Shown piece by piece: positions 1 through 13,872 of a DNA stretch of 64,000 nucleotides. Under the pieces are notes generated by a model. The model searched no databases. It worked only from the letters and a program-made list of their open reading frames with translations, and was not told the DNA's origin. This DNA comes from Polynucleobacter acidiphobus. Its GTDB lineage: Bacteria; Pseudomonadota; Gammaproteobacteria; Burkholderiales; Burkholderiaceae. A program made the position numbers and the translations under genes. Numbering within the stretch: position 1 is the stretch's first letter; each line of letters opens with the position of its first letter. The stretch covers positions 1,576,829 to 1,640,828 of the forward strand of contig NZ_CP023277.1 in assembly GCF_003065385.1 (NCBI RefSeq), given 5' to 3'.

Positions 1-1431
1 TTGCAAGTCGATATGCAAGGCGCAGTCCAGAAGAAACTGACATCCTTGGCGACTGATATTCGTGGACAACTGCGTGATAAAGGGATTCGTCATCAAGGCA
101 TTGAGCGCGCAGGCGACGCCATTACGATTCGCTTTGGATCGACTGCAGAAGCAGATGCTGCTCGCGCGGTACTAGCAGGCCCTCAAGCTGATCTAGAGTG
201 GCTTCTTGAAAAAGCAGCCGATGGCGCCAAACTGGTTGGACGATTTAAGGCAAGCGCACTGAAAGAAGTTCAAGAAAATGCCGTCAAACAAAACATCATT
301 ACCCTCAATAAACGCGTCAATGAATTAGCCGTCAAAGAGCCAGTCATTCAACAACAAGGGGCCGAGCGCATCGTGGTGCAACTTCCAGGCGTTCAAGATA
401 CTGCGCGCGCCAAAGATATTATTGGTCGTACCGCAACCCTTGAATCCCGCCTCGCAGATCCAGTTGCTTCAACGATTGGTCTCAATGAAACCCCGCCACC
501 TGGTACCGATGTATTTCGATTTGGCGAGAATCGCCTAGGCGTCTTCAAAAAATCGGTGATCTTCACAGGCGATCGCATTACCGATGCGAGCGCTGGCTTT
601 GATCAGAACCAACGCCCATCTGTCAACATCTCACTGGATGCCGCTGGCGGACGAGTGATGCAAGAAGTAACGCGTGAGAACATTGGTAAGCCCATGGGCA
701 TGATTCTGTTTGAAAAGGGTAAGGGTGAGGTACTCACCATTGCGACGATTCAAAGTGAGTTTGGCTCGAAGTTCCAGATTACTGGGCAACCCACCACTGA
801 GAGCGCAAATGATCTTGCTCTATTACTTCGTGCAGGATCTTTGGCTGCCCCCATGGAAATTATTGAAGAACGCACCATTGGCCCGAGCCTAGGTCTTGAG
901 AACATTGAGAAAGGATTCACCTCTCTCATTTATGGTTTTGCTGCAATCGCGATTTTCATGATTGCCTATTACATGCTATTTGGCACATTCTCAGTCATTG
1001 CGCTTGGGGTTAATTTAGTTCTCTTAATTTCCTTGCTATCCATGCTACAAGCCACGCTTACTCTGCCAGGTATTGCGGCAATGGCATTGGCGATTGGTAT
1101 GGCAATTGACTCCAACGTTCTCATCAATGAGCGGATTCGCGAAGAGCTACGCAATGGTGCGGCTCCCCACACGGCGATTGCCATCGGATTTGATAAGGCG
1201 TGGGCCACGATCTTGGACTCTAACATCACCACATTGATTGCTGGTTTAGCCCTGCTTGCCTTTGGCTCAGGTCCCATTAAAGGCTTTGCAGTGGTGCATT
1301 GCCTTGGTATTTTGACCTCGATGTTCTCCGCCGTCTTCTTTGCGCGCGGTATCGTCAATCTTTGGTACGGACGTCAGAAGAAGTTGCAGTCGATTTCGAT
1401 TGGCCAAGTCTGGCGGCCACAAGGGAAATAA
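1..1431 (+). CDS. secD: Protein translocase subunit SecD (5'-truncated by window edge)
   Basis: C-terminal 476 residues of SecD, the inner-membrane Sec accessory subunit that works with SecF to use the proton gradient during protein export. Seen: part of the periplasmic P1 region, then a run of membrane segments from about residue 305, with the family motif around AMAIDSNVLINERI in the fourth segment. The TTG at base 1 is not a believable start. Family members are usually around 600 residues, so the N-terminus lies left of the window. secF follows after 3 bp, the normal order, so they are co-transcribed. Identification is secure. Confidence 0.95.
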   Translation: MQVDMQGAVQKKLTSLATDIRGQLRDKGIRHQGIERAGDAITIRFGSTAEADAARAVLAGPQADLEWLLEKAADGAKLVGRFKASALKEVQENAVKQNIITLNKRVNELAVKEPVIQQQGAERIVVQLPGVQDTARAKDIIGRTATLESRLADPVASTIGLNETPPPGTDVFRFGENRLGVFKKSVIFTGDRITDASAGFDQNQRPSVNISLDAAGGRVMQEVTRENIGKPMGMILFEKGKGEVLTIATIQSEFGSKFQITGQPTTESANDLALLLRAGSLAAPMEIIEERTIGPSLGLENIEKGFTSLIYGFAAIAIFMIAYYMLFGTFSVIALGVNLVLLISLLSMLQATLTLPGIAAMALAIGMAIDSNVLINERIREELRNGAAPHTAIAIGFDKAWATILDSNITTLIAGLALLAFGSGPIKGFAVVHCLGILTSMFSAVFFARGIVNLWYGRQKKLQSISIGQVWRPQGK

Positions 1432-1434
1432 GTC

Positions 1435-2386
1435 ATGGAATTTTTCCGAATCCGCAAAGATATTCCCTTCATGCGCCATGCATTGTTACTCAATGCATTT
1501 TCGTTTATTACATTTTTAGCGGCGATCTTTTTTATTTGGCAAAAAGGCTTGCATCTCTCGATTGAATTTACCGGCGGTACGGTGATGGAGATTTCCTATC
1601 CACAAACTGCACCCCTTGACTCCATTCGTGATCAGATTGCCAAAATTGGATACACCGACAGCCAAATTCAGAACTTTGGAAGTTCGCGCGATGTCATGAT
1701 TCGTTTGCCTCTGCAGAGAGATCTAACCGGTCAAATCATTCCATCCGCGCAGCAAAGCACTGCGGTCATGCAAGTACTCGAGGCGAATAATTCTGGGGCG
1801 AAGCTGCAGCGGGTTGAATACGTGGGCCCTCAAGTTGGTAAAGAGCTAGCGATTGACGGAATTAAAGCTCTCATCTTTGTGGTGATCGGCATCATGATTT
1901 ACCTCGCATTCCGCTTCGAGTGGAAATTTGCTGTGGCTGGCATTTTGGCGAACTTGCATGATGTGGTGATCATTCTGGGATTCTTTGCCTTCTTTCAGTG
2001 GGAGTTTTCGCTCTCCGTACTGGCCGCTGTATTGGCGGTTCTTGGCTACTCTGTGAACGAGTCGGTGGTGATCTTTGACCGGATCCGTGAAAGTTTTCGC
2101 CGGCAACGCAAGATGAGCCCCCGCGAAATTATTGATAACGCGATTACCAGTACGATTAGCCGCACCGTCATCACGCATGGCAGTACCGAGATGATGGTGG
2201 TTGCGATGCTAATTTTTGGTGGGCCGTCCCTTTTCTATTTTGCCCTTGCGCTTACGATTGGCATCTTGTTCGGAATTTATTCATCGGTATTCGTGGCTGC
2301 TGCTATTGCGATGTGGCTTGGTATTAAACGCGAAGATCTTATCAAAGCCGATCGTAAGCCGAATGAAAACAATCGCCCTGATGATC

Positions 2387-2409
<23 letters not shown>
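1435..2409 (+). CDS. secF: Protein translocase subunit SecF
   Basis: Full-length SecF (324 aa), partner of SecD in the SecDF-YajC complex. It has one N-terminal membrane segment, a periplasmic domain beginning with the FTGGTVMEI motif (about residues 45-53), then five membrane segments. The conserved GYSVNESVVIFDRIRE motif (about 204-219) is clear. It starts 3 bp after secD. Its last 23 bp overlap tail-to-tail with waaA on the other strand. Confidence 0.96.
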
Positions 2410-5166
<2,757 letters not shown>

Positions 5167-5225
5167 TCAAAACCTGATTTTAATGGGTTTATGGCTGACC
5201 TCATAGATTGCTATACTGCGCCCTT

Positions 5226-5840
5226 ATGAAAATTATTGGATCCCTAACTAGCCCTTTTGTTCGCAAAGTACGCATCGTCATGGCGGAAAAAAAGATTGAT
5301 GCCGAACTGGTCCTTGAGAATGTATGGAACTCAGAGACCACCATTGCAGAATTTAATCCTTTAAGCAAGATTCCGTGCCTGCTGATGGATGATGGCGGCG
5401 CCATGTTTGATTCGCGGGTGATTGCTGAATACATTGACACCTTAAGCCCAGTGGGCAAGCTTATTCCCGCCACCGGTCGGGAACGTGCTGCGGTTAAAAC
5501 CTGGGAAGCCTTAGCCGATGGCGTAATTGATGCCGGTATACTGGCGCGCCTAGAAAAAACCTTTCGCAATGATGGCGAGCAAAGCGAGAAGTGGCTTGAG
5601 CGTCAAATGCATAAAGTGCATCAGGGCATGGAGACTATGTCAAAGAGTTTAGGTCACTCAAAATGGTGCCATGGTAATCAATTTAGCCTTGCCGACATTG
5701 CCTTGGGATGTGCGCTTGGTTGGTTTGAATTACGCTTTCCTGAGCTTAACTGGAAAACTCAATACCCAAACCTTGCGACGCATTTTGCACAACTATCGAA
5801 TCGCGCCTCGTTTAAGCAAACCGTTCCACCGGCACAATAA
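5226..5840 (+). CDS. Glutathione S-transferase family protein
   Basis: 204 aa, thioredoxin-fold N-domain plus helical C-domain. Seen: N-terminal KIIGSLTSPFVRKVRI, where the Ser is the likely glutathione-activating residue; the cis-proline motif SKIPCLL; the FDSRVIAEYI glutathione-binding segment; and SLADIALGCALGW, the conserved C-domain N-capping motif. An in-frame upstream start (TTG 5208) would add six residues that do not fit, so ATG 5226 is chosen. A -10-like TATACT lies just upstream. The layout resembles YibF/SspA-type GSTs. The substrate is unknown. Confidence 0.88.
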   Translation: MKIIGSLTSPFVRKVRIVMAEKKIDAELVLENVWNSETTIAEFNPLSKIPCLLMDDGGAMFDSRVIAEYIDTLSPVGKLIPATGRERAAVKTWEALADGVIDAGILARLEKTFRNDGEQSEKWLERQMHKVHQGMETMSKSLGHSKWCHGNQFSLADIALGCALGWFELRFPELNWKTQYPNLATHFAQLSNRASFKQTVPPAQ

Positions 5841-5843
5841 TCC

Positions 5844-6968
5844 TTAGCGAACGATAATTCCGCCGCCCAAGCAAACATCTCCTTGATAGAGAACGGCGGA
5901 CTGACCTGGCGTGACCGCCCACTGAGCCGCCTCGAATTGCAACTCAAAGGAGTCGCCCTGCTCCGCAGTGATTGCGCAGAGCGCGTCCTCTTGGCGATAA
6001 CGGGTTTTTGCGCTGTATTGACCTAGCGGCGGTTCATGGCCCGCGATCCATGAGGCGTCCATCGCAGCTAAGGTTTCGCTGAGTAGCCAGGGATGATCGT
6101 GGCCTTGTGCGACATAAAGTGTGTTGCTCACAAGGTCTTTGCGGGCCACATACCAAGCATCACCGGTTCCATCTTGGCTTCCACCCAAACCGATTCCTTT
6201 GCGCTGCCCCAATGTAAAGAATGCTAAGCCCATATGCTCTCCCAATTGCTTGCCATCGACACTCAGGATCGGGCCTGGGGTTCTTGGTAAATAGCGATTT
6301 AAGAATTCTCGAAATGGGCGCTCGCCAATAAAACAAATCCCCGTTGAATCTTTCTTACGAGCGTTGGGTAAACCCAAATCTGCAGCGATCTCGCGAACCT
6401 CTTTTTTAGTAATGTCGCCAAGTGGGAATAGCACTTTGGATAATTGGGCTTGCGTTAAGCGATACAAGAAGTAACTCTGGTCTTTTGTGAGATCCCGGGC
6501 TTTCAATAACTGCACACGATCTGCATGGCACTCGACTCTGGCATAGTGCCCAGTAGCAATCAAGTCGGCCCCCAAATGCATCGCGTGATCCAAAAATGCC
6601 TTGAATTTAATCTCGGCGTTGCAAAGCACATCCGGATTTGGTGTTCGACCTGCTGCGTACTCTCTCAAAAAATCAGCAAACACACGTTCACGATACTCTT
6701 GGGCAAAGTTCACGGCTTCAACATCGATCCCCAAGAGATCAGCAACAGATACAACATCAATCCAATCTTGCCGTGCGGAACAATACTCATCCTGATCGTC
6801 GTCTTCCCAGTTTTTCATGAAAAGACCAACCACCTCGTAGCCCTGTTGTTTGAGTAACCAGGCGGCCACCGAGGAGTCAACGCCTCCCGACATGCCCACC
6901 ACCACCTTTGGCTTACCAGAGTTCGTAATTTTTGAAGAATTAGGGGCGGTCATCGATGAAAACGACAA
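5844..6968 (-). CDS. mnmA: tRNA-specific 2-thiouridylase MnmA
   Basis: Makes 2-thiouridine at wobble U34 of tRNA-Lys/Glu/Gln using ATP and sulfur relayed from IscS/Tus. 374 aa. Seen: PP-loop GMSGGVDSS (about 24-32), MKNWEDDD, the first catalytic Cys in [11 protein letters not shown] (about 108-118), and the second in STGICFIG (about 208-215). It converges with the GST gene, with only 3 bp between stops. The divergent 183 bp region to pntAA holds the promoters of both. Confidence 0.96.
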   Translation of the reverse strand: MSFSSMTAPNSSKITNSGKPKVVVGMSGGVDSSVAAWLLKQQGYEVVGLFMKNWEDDDQDEYCSARQDWIDVVSVADLLGIDVEAVNFAQEYRERVFADFLREYAAGRTPNPDVLCNAEIKFKAFLDHAMHLGADLIATGHYARVECHADRVQLLKARDLTKDQSYFLYRLTQAQLSKVLFPLGDITKKEVREIAADLGLPNARKKDSTGICFIGERPFREFLNRYLPRTPGPILSVDGKQLGEHMGLAFFTLGQRKGIGLGGSQDGTGDAWYVARKDLVSNTLYVAQGHDHPWLLSETLAAMDASWIAGHEPPLGQYSAKTRYRQEDALCAITAEQGDSFELQFEAAQWAVTPGQSAVLYQGDVCLGGGIIVR

Positions 6969-7151
6969 ATATTAGGGGTAACCATTAAAAAGTGCGAAAA
7001 TACGGATATTGTTTCAAGCTCATATTGTAAAAGTCTCGGTCAAGCTCTGGCCAAAGGGATATACAGGAGACTGGGCGGGCTAGCTCACAAGGCATGGCTA
7101 ATTTATTAAAATGGTTCCTTTTTTAAAAATTCTTGCTTTTGGAGATACGCC

Positions 7152-8288
7152 ATGCGCATTGGAGTGCCGCTGGAAACTAGACCCGGAGAGACCCGGGTTG
7201 CCGCGACCGCTGAGACCGTTAAAAAGCTAATTAGCCAGGGTCATCAAGTCATTATTCAATCAGGTGCAGGGGTTGGCGCCAGCCTTCCCGATAGTGCCTA
7301 TGAGGCCGTTGGGGCCAGTATTGGCTCTGCAGCCGATGCATTTGCCTGCGAGATTGTTCTTAAGGTTCGTGCGCCCCAGGCCGATGAGCTAAAGCAGATC
7401 AAGGCGGGATCCGTCCTGCTTGGCATGCTCGATCCCTTTGATAATGCAGGAATTTCTGCCATGGCTGCTCAGGGAATCACTGCCTTTGCCCTCGAAGCCG
7501 CTCCTCGGACTACCCGCGCCCAAAGCATGGACGTCCTATCCTCCCAAGCCAATATTGCTGGTTATAAGGCCGTGATGTTGGCCGCGAATGAGTATCAGCG
7601 CTTTATGCCCATGCTGATGACCGCTGCGGGAACCGTAAAAGCTGCCCGCATCCTAATCTTGGGTGCTGGAGTTGCCGGTTTGCAGGCCATTGCGACCGCT
7701 AAGCGCCTAGGTTCAGTGATTGAAGCCTCTGATGTCCGTCCTGCTGCCAAAGAGCAAATTGAGTCCCTTGGTGCCAAATTTGTGGATGTGCCCTATGAAA
7801 CCGATGAGGAACGCGAGATTGCTCAAGGGGTTGGTGGTTATGCCCGTCCCATGCCAGAGGCATGGATGAAGCGCCAAGCGGCTCTGGTGGCTGAGCGTGC
7901 AGCTCAAGCTGATATTGTGATTACCACCGCCTTGATTCCTGGGCGTAAACCCCCTGTTCTCTTACATGCCGATACCGTTGAGAAGATGAAAGCTGGCTCG
8001 GTGGTGATCGATATCGCCGCTGGTCGTGGCGAGAACGGCTCAGGAAACTGCCCGCTGACTCGTGCGGACCAAGTGATCAATCACAACGGCGTTAAGATTG
8101 TTGGCTACACCAATTTACCAAGCATGGTGGCTGCGGATGCCTCAGCCCTCTATGCCAGAAACTTGCTTGATTTCATGAAGCTCATCATTAATAAGGAAGG
8201 GCAACTTGCCATTCCTGCCGCAGCCGATGACGATATTGTTGCCGCCTGCTTGATGTGCCGTGATGGCCAAGCCATTCGCACTAATTAA
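7152..8288 (+). CDS. pntAA: NAD(P) transhydrogenase subunit alpha, part 1
   Basis: NAD(H)-binding domain I of the proton-translocating transhydrogenase, which makes NADPH from NADH using the proton gradient. 378 aa, cytoplasmic. Seen: alanine-dehydrogenase-like N-terminus [18 protein letters not shown], the [20 protein letters not shown] motif, and the dinucleotide motif [17 protein letters not shown] (about 173-189). The alpha subunit is split here, as in Rhodospirillum and many beta- and alphaproteobacteria. First gene of a three-gene operon. Confidence 0.96.
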   Translation: MRIGVPLETRPGETRVAATAETVKKLISQGHQVIIQSGAGVGASLPDSAYEAVGASIGSAADAFACEIVLKVRAPQADELKQIKAGSVLLGMLDPFDNAGISAMAAQGITAFALEAAPRTTRAQSMDVLSSQANIAGYKAVMLAANEYQRFMPMLMTAAGTVKAARILILGAGVAGLQAIATAKRLGSVIEASDVRPAAKEQIESLGAKFVDVPYETDEEREIAQGVGGYARPMPEAWMKRQAALVAERAAQADIVITTALIPGRKPPVLLHADTVEKMKAGSVVIDIAAGRGENGSGNCPLTRADQVINHNGVKIVGYTNLPSMVAADASALYARNLLDFMKLIINKEGQLAIPAAADDDIVAACLMCRDGQAIRTN

Positions 8289-8305
8289 TTATTGAGGGAA
8301 CCAAA

Positions 8306-8644
8306 ATGGATGCTGCTGCTATTCAAAGTCTATTAACCGTCCAAAACATCACGGTTTTTGTGTTGGCTATTTTTGTTGGCTACCACGTGGTATGGAATGT
8401 AACACCTGCTTTGCATACCCCGCTGATGTCGGTGACGAATGCCATTTCAGGGATCATCATTGTGGGCGCGATGTTGCAAACGGAAGTCATCAATGGTGAT
8501 GAAATCACCCTAACAAGCTTGATTGGAGCGCTAGCTATTTTCCTAGCATCCATCAATATCTTTGGTGGTTTTATGGTCACTCGGCGAATGCTTGAGATGT
8601 TCAAGAAAAAAGCTCCGAAGAACGAATCGGCTGGCAACCAATAA
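8306..8644 (+). CDS. pntAB: NAD(P) transhydrogenase subunit alpha, part 2
   Basis: 112 aa membrane piece (domain II alpha part) of the split transhydrogenase. Seen: three hydrophobic helices, the conserved [25 protein letters not shown] region (8360-8434), and a basic tail. It starts 17 bp after pntAA behind a GAGGGAACC ribosome site and precedes pntB by 11 bp. Confidence 0.95.
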   Translation: MDAAAIQSLLTVQNITVFVLAIFVGYHVVWNVTPALHTPLMSVTNAISGIIIVGAMLQTEVINGDEITLTSLIGALAIFLASINIFGGFMVTRRMLEMFKKKAPKNESAGNQ

Positions 8645-8655
8645 GAGAGCACATC

Positions 8656-10020
8656 ATGTCAAACTTCACAGCCATTTCTTATCTTGTTTCGTCCGTGCTA
8701 TTTATTTTGGCACTCAAAGGACTCTCGTCCCCAACCACCTCGCGCCAGGGTAATGTCTATGGCATGGTTGGGATGGCACTTGCGGTTGTTACAACCTTCC
8801 TCATCCCAAGCTTTAAGCCGGTATATTGGTTAATTGGGGGAGCAATCATCGCGGGTGCCATCATTGGCTCAATTGCAGCACAGCGCGTGCAAATGACCAA
8901 GATGCCCGAGCTGGTCGCTTTAATGCACTCCTTCGTGGGTTTATCAGCGGTATTAATTGCGATTGCCGCAGTCTTTAATCCCGCCCAAGCCCATAGTGGC
9001 GCTCAGAAAATTGAGTTATTTATTGGTGCCTTTATTGGTGCGATTACCTTCACGGCATCCGTTATTGCCTTTGGAAAACTCTCTGGCAAGGTCAGCGGTA
9101 AACCAGTCAGTTTTTCGGGGCAGCATTTGCTCAACTTGATCATGGCGATCTTGATGGTCGCTGCTGGCGTTGCATACTTCCTCACCGATAGTCACGCCGC
9201 ATTCTTGATCATGTGTGCAATTGCCCTAGTGCTCGGTATCACCTTGATTATTCCGATTGGTGGCGCTGATATGCCGGTGGTGGTATCGATGCTCAACAGC
9301 TATTCTGGTTGGGCGGCAGCTGGTATCGGCTTTACCCTCAATAATCCTGTGTTAATCATTGCGGGTGCTTGCGTTGGATCCTCGGGTGCGATTCTGTCCT
9401 ACATTATGTGTAAGGCCATGAATCGCTCGATTACCGCTGTTTTGCTCGGGGGTTTTGGTGCTGAAGCTGCTGCAGGTGGCGACGATGGCGGTCCCAAGAA
9501 CTACAAAACTGGTTCTGCAGAGGATGCTGCCTTCTTAATGACTAACGCGGATACAGTAATTATCGTTCCGGGTTATGGTCTTGCGGTAGCGCGTGCTCAG
9601 CATGCCCTTAAAGAGCTCACCGAGAAGTTAATTCATCATGGCGTAACTGTTAAGTACGCTATCCATCCCGTTGCTGGTCGCATGCCAGGACATATGAACG
9701 TTCTCTTAGCAGAGGCGGAAGTTCCTTACGATCAAGTTTTTGAGATGGAAGACATTAACAGCGATTTTGGACAAGCTGACGTGGTTCTCGTTTTGGGTGC
9801 CAATGACGTGGTCAATCCTGCAGCACGCACGCCCGGCAGCCCGATCTTTGGTATGCCAATTTTGGAGGCGTTCAAAGCCAAAACCATCATCGTCAACAAG
9901 CGCTCGATGGCGGCTGGCTACGCCGGCCTCGACAACGAGCTCTTCTACATGGACAAAACCATGATGGTCTTTGGTGATGCCAAGAAGGTCGTGGAGGATA
10001 TGGTCAAAGCGGTAGATTGA
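8656..10020 (+). CDS. pntB: NAD(P) transhydrogenase subunit beta
   Basis: 454 aa subunit with an N-terminal domain of about nine membrane helices for proton translocation and a C-terminal NADPH-binding domain III. Seen: MHSFVGLSAVL, GADMPVVVSMLNSYSGWAA, the nucleotide-binding VPGYGLAVARAQHAL, and near the end NKRSMAAGYAGLDNELF. Last gene of the pnt operon; a hairpin terminator follows. The final codons (KAVD) are echoed immediately after the stop. Confidence 0.96.
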   Translation: MSNFTAISYLVSSVLFILALKGLSSPTTSRQGNVYGMVGMALAVVTTFLIPSFKPVYWLIGGAIIAGAIIGSIAAQRVQMTKMPELVALMHSFVGLSAVLIAIAAVFNPAQAHSGAQKIELFIGAFIGAITFTASVIAFGKLSGKVSGKPVSFSGQHLLNLIMAILMVAAGVAYFLTDSHAAFLIMCAIALVLGITLIIPIGGADMPVVVSMLNSYSGWAAAGIGFTLNNPVLIIAGACVGSSGAILSYIMCKAMNRSITAVLLGGFGAEAAAGGDDGGPKNYKTGSAEDAAFLMTNADTVIIVPGYGLAVARAQHALKELTEKLIHHGVTVKYAIHPVAGRMPGHMNVLLAEAEVPYDQVFEMEDINSDFGQADVVLVLGANDVVNPAARTPGSPIFGMPILEAFKAKTIIVNKRSMAAGYAGLDNELFYMDKTMMVFGDAKKVVEDMVKAVD

Positions 10021-10039
10021 TCAAAGCAGTAGACAATAA

Positions 10040-10063
10040 AAAGGGCAGCCTAGGCTGCCCTTT
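10040..10063. terminator. Bidirectional intrinsic terminator between pntB and groEL
   Basis: Perfect 11-bp stem AAAGGGCAGCC / GGCTGCCCTTT around a TA loop, with T-rich sequence on one side and an A run on the other. It sits between converging pntB and groEL and can serve both. Confidence 0.88.
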
Positions 10064-10083
10064 GTTTTGGACCGAAGTCTTAA

Positions 10084-12056
<1,973 letters not shown>

Positions 12057-12179
12057 TCCCTCTCCTATGTTAGTAAGTATTAACTAATAAAATATGCTGC
12101 CTCATGATCTCTGCACATTGCGCTAAATATATGATTTATATAAATATTTTCAATAAAATGAAATAATTTATAATCATTA

Positions 12180-12206
12180 TTAGCACTCTCGTGTAGTGAG
12201 TGCTGA
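12180..12206 (-). promoter_or_regulatory. CIRCE operator (HrcA site) for groESL
   Basis: TTAGCACTC, 9 bp, GAGTGCTGA: 17 of 18 arm bases match the CIRCE consensus TTAGCACTC-N9-GAGTGCTAA. It lies 124 bp upstream of groES. CIRCE is the known operator of the heat-shock repressor HrcA, whose gene is not in this window. Confidence 0.93.
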
Positions 12207-12268
12207 TTATATAGGTCTTCATTCGCTGTTTTCAAGAGCCCGCTCCCTTAGCCCCAATATGGGTTTTG

Positions 12269-12287
12269 GATGATGCATTCCATCATC
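12269..12287. repeat. Inverted repeat GATGATG-N5-CATCATC upstream of the EAL gene
   Basis: Perfect 7-bp arms with a 5-base centre, in the roughly 330-bp region between groES and the EAL-like gene. It could be an operator or an upstream hairpin; no factor is recognised. The rest of that region holds the CIRCE element, an AT-rich stretch, and the heptad repeat at 12297. Confidence 0.5.
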
Positions 12288-12296
12288 GGGCAGCCG

Positions 12297-12310
12297 TAGG
12301 AAATTTCTTA
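12297..12310 (+). promoter_or_regulatory. Putative BvgA-type response-regulator binding site
   Basis: TAGGAAATTTCTTA is two back-to-back heptads with one mismatch. From memory, BvgA of Bordetella binds inverted heptads of the type TTTCCTA / TAAGAAA at the fha promoter, and this is the same 14-mer read on the other strand. It lies 76 bp upstream of the first gene of a bvgR/A/S-like locus, so autoregulation is a reasonable inference. Confidence 0.5.
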
Positions 12311-12386
12311 CACATAAATCATCTTTATGCCCTTACTTAAAACAGTTGGCATGCATAGACTCGTTGATATTCGATTGGAGAAAAGC

Positions 12387-13223
12387 ATGAGCCCTAAATC
12401 ACGGCTTTATAACTTGGTGATGGCATGGAAGAACAAGCCCTTCCGTGAACTACGTGACATTGAACAGCCGTATTGGGAAAGCCCGAAAGACCAAGAACAA
12501 TTTACTGATCGTCTTCCAAGAAACTCCGTTGATGAATTCGCGTATCGGGGAATTGATTTTGAACCCATCTTCAATCGCTCGGGAAGCGCCCTAAAGGGGG
12601 TTTTATTTCGGCCCCTATTAACAGCCAGATCATCCGAGGTTTTGCGCCTCTGCATGGAAGGAATTGATGCGATTCATTATTGGCAATGCAGTAATCGCAT
12701 CATCCCCCTCATTCTGCCAATCAATGTATCTGACCTAAAGATTGCATCATGCATTGATGGACTGTGCGATCTGATTCTAAATTCAAGGCTGCCCATTGGC
12801 CTGATTAATATTGGCTTTACACATCATCAGGATATCGATAACGAATTAATTTCTGCCATCACAAAGCTAAGACGCTTGGGAGTGTTATTTCATGCTCTTC
12901 AGTTTGATGGAAATCCTAATACCATCAAATTAATTAGCCAATTTCAATTTGAGGCTGTTCATTTCGATGCATCGCACATCCGCGAGACGAACTCGTCAAC
13001 TGGCGCCCAACTGATTGACCAAATCCACTTATTTAAGAAGTGGTCCTGCAAAACCTACTTCAGTAACGTGACCTTTGTCCGTGATAACGAACTTGCCTAT
13101 CAACTTGCTATCGATTATTGCTATGGCAGCCTCATGCTCTCACCTGTCAATCGACATCAAATTATTCATATTCAAGATAGTCGCATTGGCAAAGCACTTT
13201 TTTCTATTCAAACATCAAAATAA
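12387..13223 (+). CDS. Degenerate EAL-domain protein (BvgR-like position)
   Basis: 278 aa from ATG 12387, chosen because GGAG lies 6 bases upstream; an in-frame ATG at 12327 has no such site. The fold order matches EAL c-di-GMP phosphodiesterases: a GVLFRPL strand (about 71-77) where EALLR would be, ILPINVS (N-x-S for SVNLS), LGVLFHALQFDG where the DDFG loop would be, FEAVHFDAS for the LKID strand, and GSLMLSP for GY-x-FSKP. The metal and catalytic residues (EAL Glu, DD, Lys, late Glu) are all missing. It should therefore be non-catalytic, perhaps a sensor or protein-interaction module. It precedes a BvgA/BvgS-like pair by 23 bp; Bordetella BvgR is also an EAL protein next to bvgAS. Confidence 0.72.
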   Translation: MSPKSRLYNLVMAWKNKPFRELRDIEQPYWESPKDQEQFTDRLPRNSVDEFAYRGIDFEPIFNRSGSALKGVLFRPLLTARSSEVLRLCMEGIDAIHYWQCSNRIIPLILPINVSDLKIASCIDGLCDLILNSRLPIGLINIGFTHHQDIDNELISAITKLRRLGVLFHALQFDGNPNTIKLISQFQFEAVHFDASHIRETNSSTGAQLIDQIHLFKKWSCKTYFSNVTFVRDNELAYQLAIDYCYGSLMLSPVNRHQIIHIQDSRIGKALFSIQTSK

Positions 13224-13246
13224 CTTTAACCACAAGGAGACCTGTA

Positions 13247-13870
13247 ATGCGTAATAAAGTGATGTTGATTGATGATCATCCCGCCATGTTGATGGCATTG
13301 AAGTCCATGCTGCTAAACCAAGTGCCGTTTGAGGTGGTGGCCCAAGCCCAAAGTGGCGAAGAGTGCCTCAGTGTTTTAAAAAATGTCCAACCCGATATTG
13401 TGATTCTGGATTTGGATATGCCCAAAACCGATGGCTTTGATGTTATCCGCAAGATTGGGATCTCTTACCCCAATATTCGTATCCTAATCCTATCAAGCCT
13501 CGACGAGCAGGTGTACGGAGGACGAGTACGCTCTTTGGGTGCGCATGGCTTTGTGAACAAAACAGCTAGCGCCAATATTATTCTGGCAGCTTGCGTTGCC
13601 GTTTCACAAGGCTATACCTTCTTTTCAACAGGGCGTAATGGCCATGCAGCCCTATCCGATAGTGAGAAGATGGCGTCTATTTCTGACCGAGAATTACAAG
13701 TCATGAAATACCTTGGCAAAGGGAAATCCAATGCAGAGATATCGGACCATCTCAATATCAGCAGCAAAACGGTTGCAACCTACAAGCATCGTCTATTTGA
13801 TAAGTTAGGGATCTCCAATATCGCTGATCTAGTTCTCTTTTGCCGCAATAACCACATCATTGAGGGCTAG
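13247..13870 (+). CDS. NarL/FixJ-family response regulator, BvgA-like
   Basis: 207 aa DNA-binding regulator. The receiver domain (about 1-120) has acidic D9/D10, phospho-acceptor D55 in ILDLDMP and Lys in FVNKTA. The LuxR-type HTH (about 140-200) reads ISDRELQVMKYLGKGKSNAE onward, with the SSKTVATYKHRLFDKLG recognition helix. The linker GYTFFSTG resembles BvgA/EvgA rather than generic NarL proteins. A strong AAGGAG site precedes the ATG. The cognate kinase gene starts 2 bp after its stop. Confidence 0.85.
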   Translation: MRNKVMLIDDHPAMLMALKSMLLNQVPFEVVAQAQSGEECLSVLKNVQPDIVILDLDMPKTDGFDVIRKIGISYPNIRILILSSLDEQVYGGRVRSLGAHGFVNKTASANIILAACVAVSQGYTFFSTGRNGHAALSDSEKMASISDRELQVMKYLGKGKSNAEISDHLNISSKTVATYKHRLFDKLGISNIADLVLFCRNNHIIEG

Positions 13871-13872
13871 AA

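Noticed and set aside
1..1431. TTG at base 1 as a true start of secD
   Set aside because: SecD proteins extend well beyond this point on the N-terminal side; the window edge simply cuts the gene.
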